A stretch of DNA of 64,000 nucleotides from DATGLG01 sp035294245. Its GTDB lineage: Bacteria > Pseudomonadota > Alphaproteobacteria > JACZXZ01. A model generated the notes under the pieces. The model did no database searches, was not told where the DNA came from, and worked only from the letters and a program-made list of their open reading frames with translations. Shown here piece by piece: positions 51,048 through 59,401 of the stretch. Each line of letters begins with the position of its first letter. The first letter of the stretch is position 1. The translations under genes and the position numbers were made by a program. Location: the NCBI GenBank assembly GCA_035294245.1, contig DATGLG010000043.1, positions 62,001 to 126,000 on the forward strand, in the 5' to 3' direction.

Positions 51048-52223
51048 ATGCCTGTTCTCAATCGGATCGCCGATTTTCATGCGGATATGACGGCCTGGCG
51101 CCGGCATATCCATGCCCATCCCGAGACCGCGTTCGATGAGCGCGACACCTCGGATTTCGTGGCGCGGACGTTGGAGTCCTTCGGAATCCCGGTCCATCGG
51201 GGGTTGGCGGGCACGGGCGTCGTCGGCACCATCAAGGGCGAGCAGGATTCGGGCCGGGCGATCGGGCTCCGCGCCGATATGGATGCGCTCCATATCGAGG
51301 AGAAGAACGAGCTCTCTTATCGCTCGCAGAACAATGGGCGCATGCACGCCTGCGGCCATGACGGCCACACCGCCATGCTGCTCGGGGCGGCGCGCTATCT
51401 CGCCGAGACGCGGAATTTCGCCGGCACCGTCCATGTCATCTTCCAGCCCGCGGAGGAGAACGAGGGCGGCGGCCGCGTCATGGTCGAGGAGGGGCTTTTC
51501 GAGAAGTTTCCCGTCGACGCCGTCTTCGGCATGCATAACTGGCCCGGCCAGGAGAGCGGTACCATCGCCGTGCGCCCGGGACCGATGATGGCCGCCTACG
51601 ACGTCTTCGAGATCGTCGTGGCGGGACGCGGCGCCCATGGCGCCATGCCCCATAACGGCGTCGATCCCGTCGTCGCGGCGGCCCAGATCGTGACGGCGTT
51701 GCAGACGATCGCGAGCCGCAACACCGATCCCCTCGACGCCGTCGTCGTCTCCGTCACGCAAATTCATGGCGGCGATACCTGGAACGTGATTCCCGACCAG
51801 GTCGTCTTGCGCGGGACGGCGCGGGCCTTCCGACCCGAGGTGCACGACGCGATCGAGCCCTCGATCCGCCGCATCGCTGAAGGCGTGTGCGCCGGACTGG
51901 GGGCGACCGTGCGGCTGCGCTACGAGCGGCGCTACCCGCCCACGGTCAACAGCGCCGCCGAGGCGGAGCGTGCGGCCCAGGCTGCGGCGACGGTCGTGGG
52001 TGCGGACCGCGTCCTGCGCGATCCGACCCCGAGCATGGGCTCCGAGGATTTCGCCTTCATGCTGCAGGCCAAGCCCGGGGCCTATGTCTGGATCGGCAAT
52101 GGTCCGGCCAAGGGAGGCTGCGGCCTGCACAATCCCCACTACGACTTCAACGACGAGATCCTGCCAATCGGCGCCAGCTACTGGGCGCGGCTCGCGGAGA
52201 CGATGCTCGCCAAGCACGCCTGA
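51048..52223 (+). CDS. M20-family amidohydrolase (hippurate hydrolase-like)
   Basis: 391 aa. The metal site is visible as HACGHDGHTAML (Cys-His ligands), QPAEENEGGGRVMVEEG (catalytic Glu and ligand) and FGMHNWPG; the last ligand lies in SMGSEDFAFML. AIGLRADMDALHIEE and GRGAHGAMPHNGVDP (dimerisation-domain His) are family signatures. Such enzymes hydrolyse N-acyl amino acids or short amides to the free amino acid. It is convergent with the dppC-like permease gene, 14 bases apart. Working together with the peptide importer is plausible but unproven. Confidence 0.92.
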   Translation: MPVLNRIADFHADMTAWRRHIHAHPETAFDERDTSDFVARTLESFGIPVHRGLAGTGVVGTIKGEQDSGRAIGLRADMDALHIEEKNELSYRSQNNGRMHACGHDGHTAMLLGAARYLAETRNFAGTVHVIFQPAEENEGGGRVMVEEGLFEKFPVDAVFGMHNWPGQESGTIAVRPGPMMAAYDVFEIVVAGRGAHGAMPHNGVDPVVAAAQIVTALQTIASRNTDPLDAVVVSVTQIHGGDTWNVIPDQVVLRGTARAFRPEVHDAIEPSIRRIAEGVCAGLGATVRLRYERRYPPTVNSAAEAERAAQAAATVVGADRVLRDPTPSMGSEDFAFMLQAKPGAYVWIGNGPAKGGCGLHNPHYDFNDEILPIGASYWARLAETMLAKHA

Positions 52224-52237
52224 GCAGGCAGCGCGCG

Positions 52238-53140
52238 TCAGCGGAGGCCGTGGGGATCGAAGGCGGCCTGCAGACCGTCGCCCGCCAGGTTGAAGGCGAG
52301 CACGGTCACGAAGATGCAAAGTCCGGGATAGACCACGAGCCAGGGCGATGAGGCCAGGAGCTCGAGCCCGCCTGTCAGCATGTTGCCCCAGCTCGCCGCC
52401 GGCGGCTGGATCCCGAGGCCGAGAAAGCTCAGCACACTCTCGAAGAGGATGACACCACCCACCGAGAGCGTCGTTGCGATGATGATCGGCGAGACCACGT
52501 TCGGCAGGATGTGACGCAGCATGACGCGGACGGAGCCGGCACCCTGGGCCACGGCCGCGACGATGAATTCGCGCTCGCGCATGCTCAGGGTCGAGTTGCG
52601 CACGAGGCGGGCGACGCGCGTCCAGCCGACGAGCGAGATGATGATGACAATGCGGTAGAGGCTGATGTCCTCGGCATTGGCGATGTCGGCGGGAATGCCG
52701 AGCTTGGTGAGGTCGACCGCCGCGAGCACGATGAGGAGCGGGAGAAGCGGCAGGGCGATCACGCCATCCGTGACGCGCATCAGAAAGGCGTCGACCAGGC
52801 CGCCGCGATACCCGGCGACGAGACCGATCGCCGTGCCGATCAATGCGGAGACCAGCGACGCCGCGAGCCCGGCGAAGAGCGAGATCCTGCCGCCATAGAG
52901 AAGCCGGAGCAGCTCGTCGCGGCCCAGCTCGTCCGTTCCCAAGGGATGCGCCCAGGAGGGCGCTGCCAGCCGCTGCAGGAGATCGACGTGATCGGGACCC
53001 TGGCCGAGGAGGCGCGCGATCCACGGGGCAGCCAACACCAGGATGCCGAGGACGACGAGGAGGGCCAGGCTGGTGGCCGCGAGCCGATGCCCGAGAAACC
53101 GGCGGGCCATGATGGCGGTCGGGCTCGAGCGCGCGCGCAT
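52238..53140 (-). CDS. ABC peptide transporter permease (DppC/OppC type)
   Basis: 300 aa integral membrane subunit with about six helices. The N-terminal region has one helix followed by the family motif HPLGTDELGRDELLRLLYGG. The ATPase-contacting EAA-like loop is EREFIVAAVAQGAGSVRVMLRHILPN, and VGGVILFESVLSFLGLGIQPP follows. It pairs with the DppB-type permease encoded upstream; its start overlaps that stop by one base (TGATG). The ATPase subunits usually encoded downstream are absent here. Confidence 0.9.
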   Translation of the reverse strand: MRARSSPTAIMARRFLGHRLAATSLALLVVLGILVLAAPWIARLLGQGPDHVDLLQRLAAPSWAHPLGTDELGRDELLRLLYGGRISLFAGLAASLVSALIGTAIGLVAGYRGGLVDAFLMRVTDGVIALPLLPLLIVLAAVDLTKLGIPADIANAEDISLYRIVIIISLVGWTRVARLVRNSTLSMREREFIVAAVAQGAGSVRVMLRHILPNVVSPIIIATTLSVGGVILFESVLSFLGLGIQPPAASWGNMLTGGLELLASSPWLVVYPGLCIFVTVLAFNLAGDGLQAAFDPHGLR

Positions 53141-54093
53141 CAGGCGATCCTGATCCGCGGGTCCAGCCAGCCGACGCAGAGATCGGCGAGCAGGTTGGCG
53201 AGGATCGTCATCAGCGTGGCAAAAAGCAGGGCGATCATCGCAAGGTTGAAGTCGTTTCCCATGATCGAGTCGTAGATGAGCTTACCCATGCCGGGGTAAG
53301 CGAACATCGTCTCGATGACGAGCGCGCCGGAGAAGAGCGCGCCGAAATCGAGGCCGATGACCGTCACCACGGGAATGAGCGCGTTCCTCAGCGCGTGCTT
53401 GAAGAGGATGACGGGCTCCGGCAGGCCTTTCGCGCGCGCCGCGCGGACATAATCCTCGCCCATCACCTCGAGCATCTCGGCGCGCGTGTAGCGCGTGAAG
53501 CCGGCGATGCTCAAGACGGCAAGCGCTGCGACCGGAAGGATAAGATGGCGCACCCGATCGAGCAGCGATCCGTCGCCGATCGTGACGATCCCGCCAGCCG
53601 GCAGCCAGCCCAGGTCGACGGCGAAGAATGCAATCAGCAGCAGCGCGAGCCAGAAGGACGGGATCGAGATGCCGGCGAAGCAGAGAAGATTGATCAGCGT
53701 GTCGAACTGGCCTTGGGGCCGCATCGCCGCCGCCACGCCGATGGGAACCGCGGCGGCGACCGCGATCACAAAGCTCGCGCCCATGAGCCAGGCGGTGTTG
53801 CCGAGGCGCGGCATCAGCACCGCGAGAACGGGCAGCGAGAAGCTCCGCGAATAGCCGAGATCGCCGTGGAGCGCCGCGACGAGCCAGTGGAAATAGCGCA
53901 GATAGAGGGGCTGATCGAGGCCGTAAAGCGCCTTGAGGCGCGCGACATCGGCCGGCGTCAGCTTCGGATTGGCGCTCAGCATCAGATCGATGGGATCGCC
54001 GGGCATGAGTCCGATGAGCCAATAGATCACCGCCGACATGATCAGCAGGACGAGAATCGCCTGAAGGAGCCGGTTCGACAGATAGCGAGCCAT
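53140..54093 (-). CDS. ABC peptide transporter permease (DppB/OppB type)
   Basis: 317 aa membrane subunit. The N-terminal RYLSNRLLQAILVLLIMSAV and FLV/LMPGDP-type start are typical of DppB. The coupling loop EVMGEDYVRAARAKGLPEPV carries the EAA-like contact for the ATPase, and VIETMFAYPGMGKLIYDSIM follows. Start 54093 (MARYLSNR) was chosen over the longer frame to 54174, whose extra residues are not family-like. It lies 84 bases after the substrate-binding protein gene and is translationally coupled to the DppC-type gene. Confidence 0.9.
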   Translation of the reverse strand: MARYLSNRLLQAILVLLIMSAVIYWLIGLMPGDPIDLMLSANPKLTPADVARLKALYGLDQPLYLRYFHWLVAALHGDLGYSRSFSLPVLAVLMPRLGNTAWLMGASFVIAVAAAVPIGVAAAMRPQGQFDTLINLLCFAGISIPSFWLALLLIAFFAVDLGWLPAGGIVTIGDGSLLDRVRHLILPVAALAVLSIAGFTRYTRAEMLEVMGEDYVRAARAKGLPEPVILFKHALRNALIPVVTVIGLDFGALFSGALVIETMFAYPGMGKLIYDSIMGNDFNLAMIALLFATLMTILANLLADLCVGWLDPRIRIA

Positions 54094-54177
54094 GGCGCAG
54101 CTTAGGCGAAAAAATGCGGATCGGCACGAAGGGGCTTGTTGCCGCGGATCATGGCCCGCACGCTGCGCTTCCACCGC

Positions 54178-55854
54178 CTAAGGCGCCGTCCGCCAGGTCT
54201 CGACCCAGAGGCTGCTCGGATCCTGGTGGCCGGTCGGCTCGATGCCGATGAGCCATTTCGGGATGATGAAGGGATCGGCCCGGTAGAAGAGGGGGATGAC
54301 CGGCAGCTCGTCGAGGTAGATCTCCTGGATGCGATGCCAGAGCGCCTTGCGCTTGTCGCGATCGAGCTCGACCTCCACCTCATCGATGAGACGGTCCATT
54401 TCCGCATTCCTGAACCCCGGATAATTCTCGCCGCTCCAGCCATTGGCGGCGCTGGGGATCTCGGTCGAGCGGAGCGTCGCCCGCGGCACATTCTCGGGCG
54501 AGCTGATCCAGGCGTACATGGCAAGCGCCGGGAACTTGCGGTGGGTGAGGGTGTCGCCGAAGAAGACGCGACCCGGCTGATTCTTGATGCGGACGTCGAT
54601 CCCGACGGCCTTCCATTGGCTCTGGAGCACCTGCTCGATCAGCTCGGCGATGCGATTGCCGGCGGCTGCCATCAGCTCGAGCATCAGCTTCTCGCCTTTC
54701 GCATTCCGACGGATGCCGCCGGGTCCCGTCCTCCAGCCCGCCGCGTCGAGCAAGGCCGCCGCCCGCTTGGGGTCGTGGCCGTAGCCGGGCAGATCCTTGG
54801 CATAGACCCAATCGAGGGGGCTCACGAAGCTGTTCGCCGGGGGCTGATGCCCTTCGAAGAGCTGATCATCGATGATCTGGCGATCGATGGCATAGGCCAG
54901 CGCCTTGCGCACGCGGAGATCCTGCAGGATCGGATTGTCGAGGTTGAGATCGATATGCGAGTAGATCAGGCTCGGCTTGTAGACATAGCGATAGGCGTCG
55001 GGATGCTTCTTCTGGAAGGACAGCGCCTGGTCGAGCGAGAAGCCCAGCTCTCCCGCCGCATAATCGATGGTGCCGGCAAGAAGGTTGGCTTCCAAAGCGG
55101 CCGTATTCTCGATCGCCTTCACGACGATGCGCTTGAAGAACGGCTTCTCCCCATACCATGTCGGGTTAGGCTCGAGCACCACGAAGGCGCCCGGCGAGAG
55201 CTGCGTGATCTTGTAGGGCCCGAGATAGAGGCCCGGATTGGTCGTGTCGGTGTCGAACCTCGTGCGCGTGCGATACTGCGCCGGGTCCGCGAAGGCGGGA
55301 GCCTCGATATGCTCGGGCAGCAGCAGAAAATCATTGATCGCGTTGTAGTCGAAGTCGAGCCGGTCGATGTGGAGGATGAAGGTCTTGTCGTCGATGGCAT
55401 CGATCTTCCAGATGCGATGAAAGAACTCGAGCGCCACGATGCCACTCTGAGGGTTGCGCCCGACACGCCAGGTGAAGAGCACGTCCTTGGTCGTGACCGG
55501 AACGCCGTCGCCCCAGGCCGCCTTCGCCTGGATCGTATAGGTGACCGCGACTCCCGGCTTGCCCTCCGGCGTCGTCTCCCGCTTGGCAAGGCCGTTCTCG
55601 AGGGTGGGCAGCTTGGTGCAGAGCAGGCAGACGAGGCGCCAATCCTTGTCATAGGCGGTGAAGGGACGCTCCACCATGTCGAGGATATAGATTTTCGCCA
55701 GCAGGGGATCGATGCCCGGGTTGAAGGTCGAGGGAAACTGGGTGATGCCGATGACGAGATCGGTTTTCGGCGAGGATGCGGCCGCGTCGGCACGGGCCAG
55801 GGCAAAAAGCATCCCGCAGGCGAGCGCGAAACCAAGAAGGCGATTCACGCGCAA
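54178..55854 (-). CDS. ABC peptide-type substrate-binding protein (SBP family 5)
   Basis: 558 aa periplasmic binding protein. The first ~25 residues are a signal peptide (LLGFALACGMLFALARADA). The mature protein has the family 5 layout: an N-terminal ITQFPSTFNPGIDPLLAK, a central DVLFTWRVGRNPQSG, and DLRVRKALAYAIDRQII in the C-terminal lobe. These proteins deliver peptides, nickel, opines or other solutes to the DppBC-type permease. The ligand is unknown. It is 14 bases downstream of the SDR gene and directly upstream of the permeases on the minus strand. Confidence 0.9.
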   Translation of the reverse strand: MRVNRLLGFALACGMLFALARADAAASSPKTDLVIGITQFPSTFNPGIDPLLAKIYILDMVERPFTAYDKDWRLVCLLCTKLPTLENGLAKRETTPEGKPGVAVTYTIQAKAAWGDGVPVTTKDVLFTWRVGRNPQSGIVALEFFHRIWKIDAIDDKTFILHIDRLDFDYNAINDFLLLPEHIEAPAFADPAQYRTRTRFDTDTTNPGLYLGPYKITQLSPGAFVVLEPNPTWYGEKPFFKRIVVKAIENTAALEANLLAGTIDYAAGELGFSLDQALSFQKKHPDAYRYVYKPSLIYSHIDLNLDNPILQDLRVRKALAYAIDRQIIDDQLFEGHQPPANSFVSPLDWVYAKDLPGYGHDPKRAAALLDAAGWRTGPGGIRRNAKGEKLMLELMAAAGNRIAELIEQVLQSQWKAVGIDVRIKNQPGRVFFGDTLTHRKFPALAMYAWISSPENVPRATLRSTEIPSAANGWSGENYPGFRNAEMDRLIDEVEVELDRDKRKALWHRIQEIYLDELPVIPLFYRADPFIIPKWLIGIEPTGHQDPSSLWVETWRTAP

Positions 55855-55868
55855 GGCGGGACCGGCGC

Positions 55869-56573
55869 CTAGATCGATCGGGTGAGGCCGCCATCCACCC
55901 GGATGTTCTGGCCCGTCAGGTAGCTGGCGTCATCGGAAAGGAGGAAGGCGGCGGCTTTCGCGATCTCGGCGACCTTGCCGTAGCGACCGGCCGGGATGGA
56001 GGCGCGCCGCTCGGGGCTTTCCGGATAGCTGTCGATGAAGCCGGGAAGGAGATTGTTCATCCGAATGCCCGTCTTGGCGTAACGATCGGCATAAAGCTTG
56101 GTGAAGGCGGAAAGTCCGGCGCGCAGGCTCGACGAGACGGGAAAGGCTGCCTCCGGCTCGATCGCGGCATAGGTCGAGATGTTGACGAAGGCGCCCTTGC
56201 CCTGCTTCTCCATGATGGGCGTGACGAGACGCGCCATGCGCACCACGTTGAGAAGCACGATATCGAGGCCCGCATGCCAATCGGCATCGCCGATGTCGAG
56301 GAGCGGCCCCGAGGGCGGATGCCCGGTATTGTTGACGACCGCGTCGATGCGGCCGTGAGTCTCGAGGGTCGTCTCGACCAGCCGCTGCAGGTCCCTCGGC
56401 TCGGTGACCGAGCCGGTGAGGCCGATCCCGCCGAGCGCATGGGCGAGCGCCTCGGCAGCGCCGGAGGGCGACATCAGGGCGAGAGCGTATCCGCGCGCCT
56501 TGAGCTCCATCGCGATGGCGGCACCCATGCCGCGTCCGGCGGCGGTGACGATGGCAATCTTGCCCGTTTCCAT
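55869..56573 (-). CDS. SDR-fold protein with degenerate active site
   Basis: 234 aa with the SDR fold: nucleotide motif VTAAGRGMGAAIAMEL, VVNNTGHPP, and a C-terminal YLTGQNIRVDGGLTRS. The catalytic region reads FVNISTYAA and then FPVSSSLRAGLSAFTK. Where classical members have Tyr-x3-Lys, this has Ser and Arg. Ordinary dehydrogenase chemistry is therefore doubtful, although binding of NAD(P) is likely retained. It lies 33 bases after pyrE and 14 before the substrate-binding protein gene, so all five minus-strand genes may be one operon. The role is unknown. Confidence 0.75.
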   Translation of the reverse strand: METGKIAIVTAAGRGMGAAIAMELKARGYALALMSPSGAAEALAHALGGIGLTGSVTEPRDLQRLVETTLETHGRIDAVVNNTGHPPSGPLLDIGDADWHAGLDIVLLNVVRMARLVTPIMEKQGKGAFVNISTYAAIEPEAAFPVSSSLRAGLSAFTKLYADRYAKTGIRMNNLLPGFIDSYPESPERRASIPAGRYGKVAEIAKAAAFLLSDDASYLTGQNIRVDGGLTRSI

Positions 56574-56606
56574 GGTTGCACTCGTCCCTCGTCTCGAAAC
56601 CGAAGC

Positions 56607-57302
56607 TCAGGAGGTCTTCCGCTCGCCCGAGAGATGGGCGGCTTGCCATCCGTCGGGATCGTCGAGAAACGCGCGGACCTTCGCGAGCGCCGCCTCGTCG
56701 AAATATCCGGCGGCGGCGGCAACGTCGATCACGTCGTGCCAGGTCGCGAGCGCGTGAAGCTTGATGCCCGCCGCGGCGAGCCTCGTGACGCTCTGCGGAA
56801 AGATGCCGTAATGAAAGATGACGAAGTTGTGTGCGACTTTCGCACCCGCCTTGCGAAGCGCCTCGACGAAGGCGAGCTTGCTGCCGCCGTCCGTCGCCAG
56901 ATCCTCGACCAGCAGCACGCGCGCCCCTTCCGCCATGTCGCCCTCGATCTGGGCCATCCGCCCGAAGCCCTTGGGCTGCTTGCGGACATAGAGCATCGGC
57001 AGGCCCATGCGCTCGGCGATCCAAGCGGCAAACGGTATCCCCGCGGTCTCGCCGCCGGCGATGGCGTCGAGGGACTCGGAGCCGATGGCGTCCTCGATCA
57101 TGGCCGTTGCCGCGTCCATGAGCCGCCGCCGTGCCCGGGGATAGGCGATCAGCTTGCGGCAATCGATATAGACCGGTGATTTGCGCCCCGAGGTGAAGGT
57201 AAAGGGCGCATCGGGGCTGAAATCGACGGCCTTGATCTCGAGCAAGATGCGCGCCGTCATCTGGGCGACGCTATTGGGATCGGGACGCGCATGGGCGGTC
57301 AT
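56607..57302 (-). CDS. pyrE: Orotate phosphoribosyltransferase
   Basis: 231 aa. PyrE joins orotate to PRPP to give orotidine-5'-phosphate in pyrimidine synthesis. The PRPP-binding loop is RVLLVEDLATDGGSKLAF, and FTFTSGRKSPVYIDCRKLIA plus the flexible-loop region YVRKQPKGFGRMAQIEG are typical of the longer alphaproteobacterial PyrE. The frame starts at ATG 57302. It diverges from the patatin gene across a region that contains a terminator-like hairpin on the other strand. It heads the SDR-ABC importer group. Confidence 0.93.
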   Translation of the reverse strand: MTAHARPDPNSVAQMTARILLEIKAVDFSPDAPFTFTSGRKSPVYIDCRKLIAYPRARRRLMDAATAMIEDAIGSESLDAIAGGETAGIPFAAWIAERMGLPMLYVRKQPKGFGRMAQIEGDMAEGARVLLVEDLATDGGSKLAFVEALRKAGAKVAHNFVIFHYGIFPQSVTRLAAAGIKLHALATWHDVIDVAAAAGYFDEAALAKVRAFLDDPDGWQAAHLSGERKTS

Positions 57303-57434
57303 AGGCGGGCTCCAATTGCAGGGCGAGACGGCGGTCGGGTCGGCGGCGGCCGCGCCGCGGAGGGCGGGCGCGATCGCCGACCAAAATTGTCACGCTAGCG
57401 GCGCACGTTACGGCCTCCCGCGCGGCGAGGGAAG

Positions 57435-57476
57435 GGCTCTCCGCATGCGGCAAGGGGAGCCTCTTTTTCTTTTTTT
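57435..57476 (+). terminator. Intrinsic terminator-like hairpin in a leader region
   Basis: GGCTCTCC (57435-57442) pairs with GGGGAGCC (57454-57461) through eight base pairs including one G-T, with an 11-base loop. TCTTTTTCTTTTTTT follows directly. No plus-strand gene ends upstream, since pyrE reads the other way. It would stop a short transcript begun in the pyrE/patatin gap: a leader attenuator or a small RNA. Confidence 0.6.
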
Positions 57477-57531
57477 AACGCACACAATATGTAATACGGG
57501 AAAGGTTGCCAAAAATCGGCAGGATGTGGTT

Positions 57532-58620
57532 ATGAACGAAGTGGCCTCAATCCGTCGATTGCCCTTTTTCCGACCGCGCGCGACCCGGCCGGTTCGCATC
57601 CTGTCGATCGACGGCGGCGGCATCCGCGGCCTCATCCCGGCCATGGTCCTCGCCGATATCGAGCGGCGCACGGGCCGGCCCATCAGCGAGCTCTTCGATC
57701 TGATCGCCGGCACCTCGAGCGGCGGCCTCATCGCCTTGGCCCTTGCGAGCCCGGGGATCGGGGGGAAATCGCGCTGCGCGGCCTATGATTTGGTACGGCT
57801 CTACGAAACCGAGGGCAGCCGGGTCTTCTCCCGCACGATGTGGCACGCGATCCGCGCCGTCGGCAATCTGGTCGAGGGCAAATATCCAACGACCGGGATT
57901 GAAGGCGTGCTCGAGCAGTATTTCGGCGAGCTGAAATTGAGCGATGCGCTCGTCGACGTCATGATCGCCGCCTACGAGATCGAGCGCCGGCGCCCCTATT
58001 TCTTCAAGAGCTGGCACGCGCGGGAGCGGGACGCGCAAGACTTCCTCTCGAGGGACGTGCTGCGCGCCGCGACGGCAGCGCCCACCTTTTTCGAGCCGGC
58101 GCGTATCCATGCGCTTGACGGCCGCGGCGATTATGCCCTGATCGACGGTGCCGTCTATCTCTTCAATCCCGCGCTCTCGGCCTTCGCGGAGGCCCGCGTG
58201 CTCTATCCCGAGGCCGACGAGTTCCTCATGGTCTCGCTCGGCACCGGACAAATGACGCGTCGCTTCGAATATCTCGACGTGAAGGATTGGGGGGCGGCGC
58301 GCTGGGCCCAGCCAGTCTTCGACATCGGCTGCGACGGCCAGCAGGAAGTCGTCGATTACCAGCTCCGTCAGCTGCTTCCGCCGGATCCAAAAGGCCGAAC
58401 GCGCTATTATCGCTTTCAGACGCGGCTCGAGCTCGGCAATGACGACATGGACGACGCGAGCCAGAGCAATATGCGCATCCTCAAGCATCTCGGCGAGGAT
58501 CTCGTGCTGCGCAATCAGGGAAGCTTGCGCGCGCTTTGCCAGCTGCTCGAGGATTGGAGCACGGCCGAAACCGAGAAATCCGCGACGCGACAGGCCGCCG
58601 CCTCTCGTTTTCCCGAATAG
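57532..58620 (+). CDS. Patatin-like phospholipase
   Basis: 362 aa. The catalytic dyad and oxyanion hole are clear: ILSIDGGGIRGLIPAMVL (glycine-rich oxyanion motif), IAGTSSGGLIALAL (nucleophile Ser in GTSSG) and LIDGAVYLFNP (Asp). ATAAPTFFEPARI follows the family pattern. It should hydrolyse phospholipid acyl chains. There is no signal peptide, so it is probably cytosolic. The shape resembles stand-alone bacterial patatins and also CapV-type effectors, but no cyclic-nucleotide synthase gene is nearby, so defence function is not supported. The ATG at 57532 lies about 55 bases downstream of the terminator-like hairpin; the open frame to 57181 is not coding. Confidence 0.88.
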   Translation: MNEVASIRRLPFFRPRATRPVRILSIDGGGIRGLIPAMVLADIERRTGRPISELFDLIAGTSSGGLIALALASPGIGGKSRCAAYDLVRLYETEGSRVFSRTMWHAIRAVGNLVEGKYPTTGIEGVLEQYFGELKLSDALVDVMIAAYEIERRRPYFFKSWHARERDAQDFLSRDVLRAATAAPTFFEPARIHALDGRGDYALIDGAVYLFNPALSAFAEARVLYPEADEFLMVSLGTGQMTRRFEYLDVKDWGAARWAQPVFDIGCDGQQEVVDYQLRQLLPPDPKGRTRYYRFQTRLELGNDDMDDASQSNMRILKHLGEDLVLRNQGSLRALCQLLEDWSTAETEKSATRQAAASRFPE

Positions 58621-58804
58621 ATCGCCTTCCCAAGGCACCGCCGCGAGTCGGGGTCGACGATCGCGGCCAATGGCCGGCAACCGCTCTTCCCGAGCGCGGA
58701 ACCGAGGCAGAAGCGGCGCGGTTTGATTTCCGCCGAAGAACCCGGCATGATCCGCGCCCAATCACAGCTTATCCATGCGGGTTAGACACTGGGGCCCCTT
58801 CTGC

Positions 58805-59380
58805 ATGAGAGAGCGGATGCTTGCCGGACTCATGGCGCTGGCGATCTTGTGCCTGGGAGCGGGAGCGTCGCGGGCCGGCGACCTGACGTTCTTCCAGCCC
58901 GGCTCCCGACCGGCGACCCTTCAATTCAGCGCCGGCGCGTTCTCTCTCTTCGATGACGGCCAGAAGGACACGGCCCCCCTCTTCCAGTTTGACGCGGTCT
59001 CGCGATGGGACATCGTCAATTTTTGGGATTATGCCCAGGTCAACCCCTATGTCGGGGGCTTCGTCACGGGCAAGAGCGGCCGCATGGGATATCTCGGCCT
59101 CCACGGGAACATCCCGGTGGGACCGCATTTCGAGCTCAACCCCTTCGGCGGAATCGGGCTCTACGGGCGAGGCAGCGGCCGCGACCTCGGTAGCCTGACG
59201 CTGTTCCAGGCCGGGCTGGAGATACTCTATGTCTTCGTCGATGGCTATCGCGCCGGTATCACCTTTAGCCACGAATCGAACGGCCAGCTATTGCCGCGCA
59301 ATCATGACCACTGCATCTGCAATCCGGGCTCGGACAACCTGCTTCTGACGGTGGCCGTTCCCTTCGACAAGATATTTTGA
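58805..59380 (+). CDS. pagL: Lipid A 3-O-deacylase, PagL family
   Basis: 191 aa outer-membrane beta-barrel. Residues about 1-25 are a signal peptide (MLAGLMALAILCLGAGASRA). The mature part alternates short aromatic and glycine-rich strands (FNPFGGIGLYG; YVFVDGYRAGITF) and ends in Phe, as outer-membrane barrels do. The catalytic His and Ser are in ITFSHESNGQL. PagL removes the 3-O acyl chain of lipid A. Two other ATGs (58775, 58817) could start it; 58805 gives a normal signal peptide. It lies next to hopanoid transport genes, consistent with an envelope-lipid neighbourhood. Confidence 0.85.
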   Translation: MRERMLAGLMALAILCLGAGASRAGDLTFFQPGSRPATLQFSAGAFSLFDDGQKDTAPLFQFDAVSRWDIVNFWDYAQVNPYVGGFVTGKSGRMGYLGLHGNIPVGPHFELNPFGGIGLYGRGSGRDLGSLTLFQAGLEILYVFVDGYRAGITFSHESNGQLLPRNHDHCICNPGSDNLLLTVAVPFDKIF

Positions 59381-59401
59381 GCGTTCGCAGATCGGAGCGG
59401 C

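Noticed and set aside
57181..57531. Upstream extension of the patatin frame
   Set aside because: It overlaps the 5' end of pyrE on the other strand, passes through the terminator hairpin, and is not patatin-like. ATG 57532 fits the family start.
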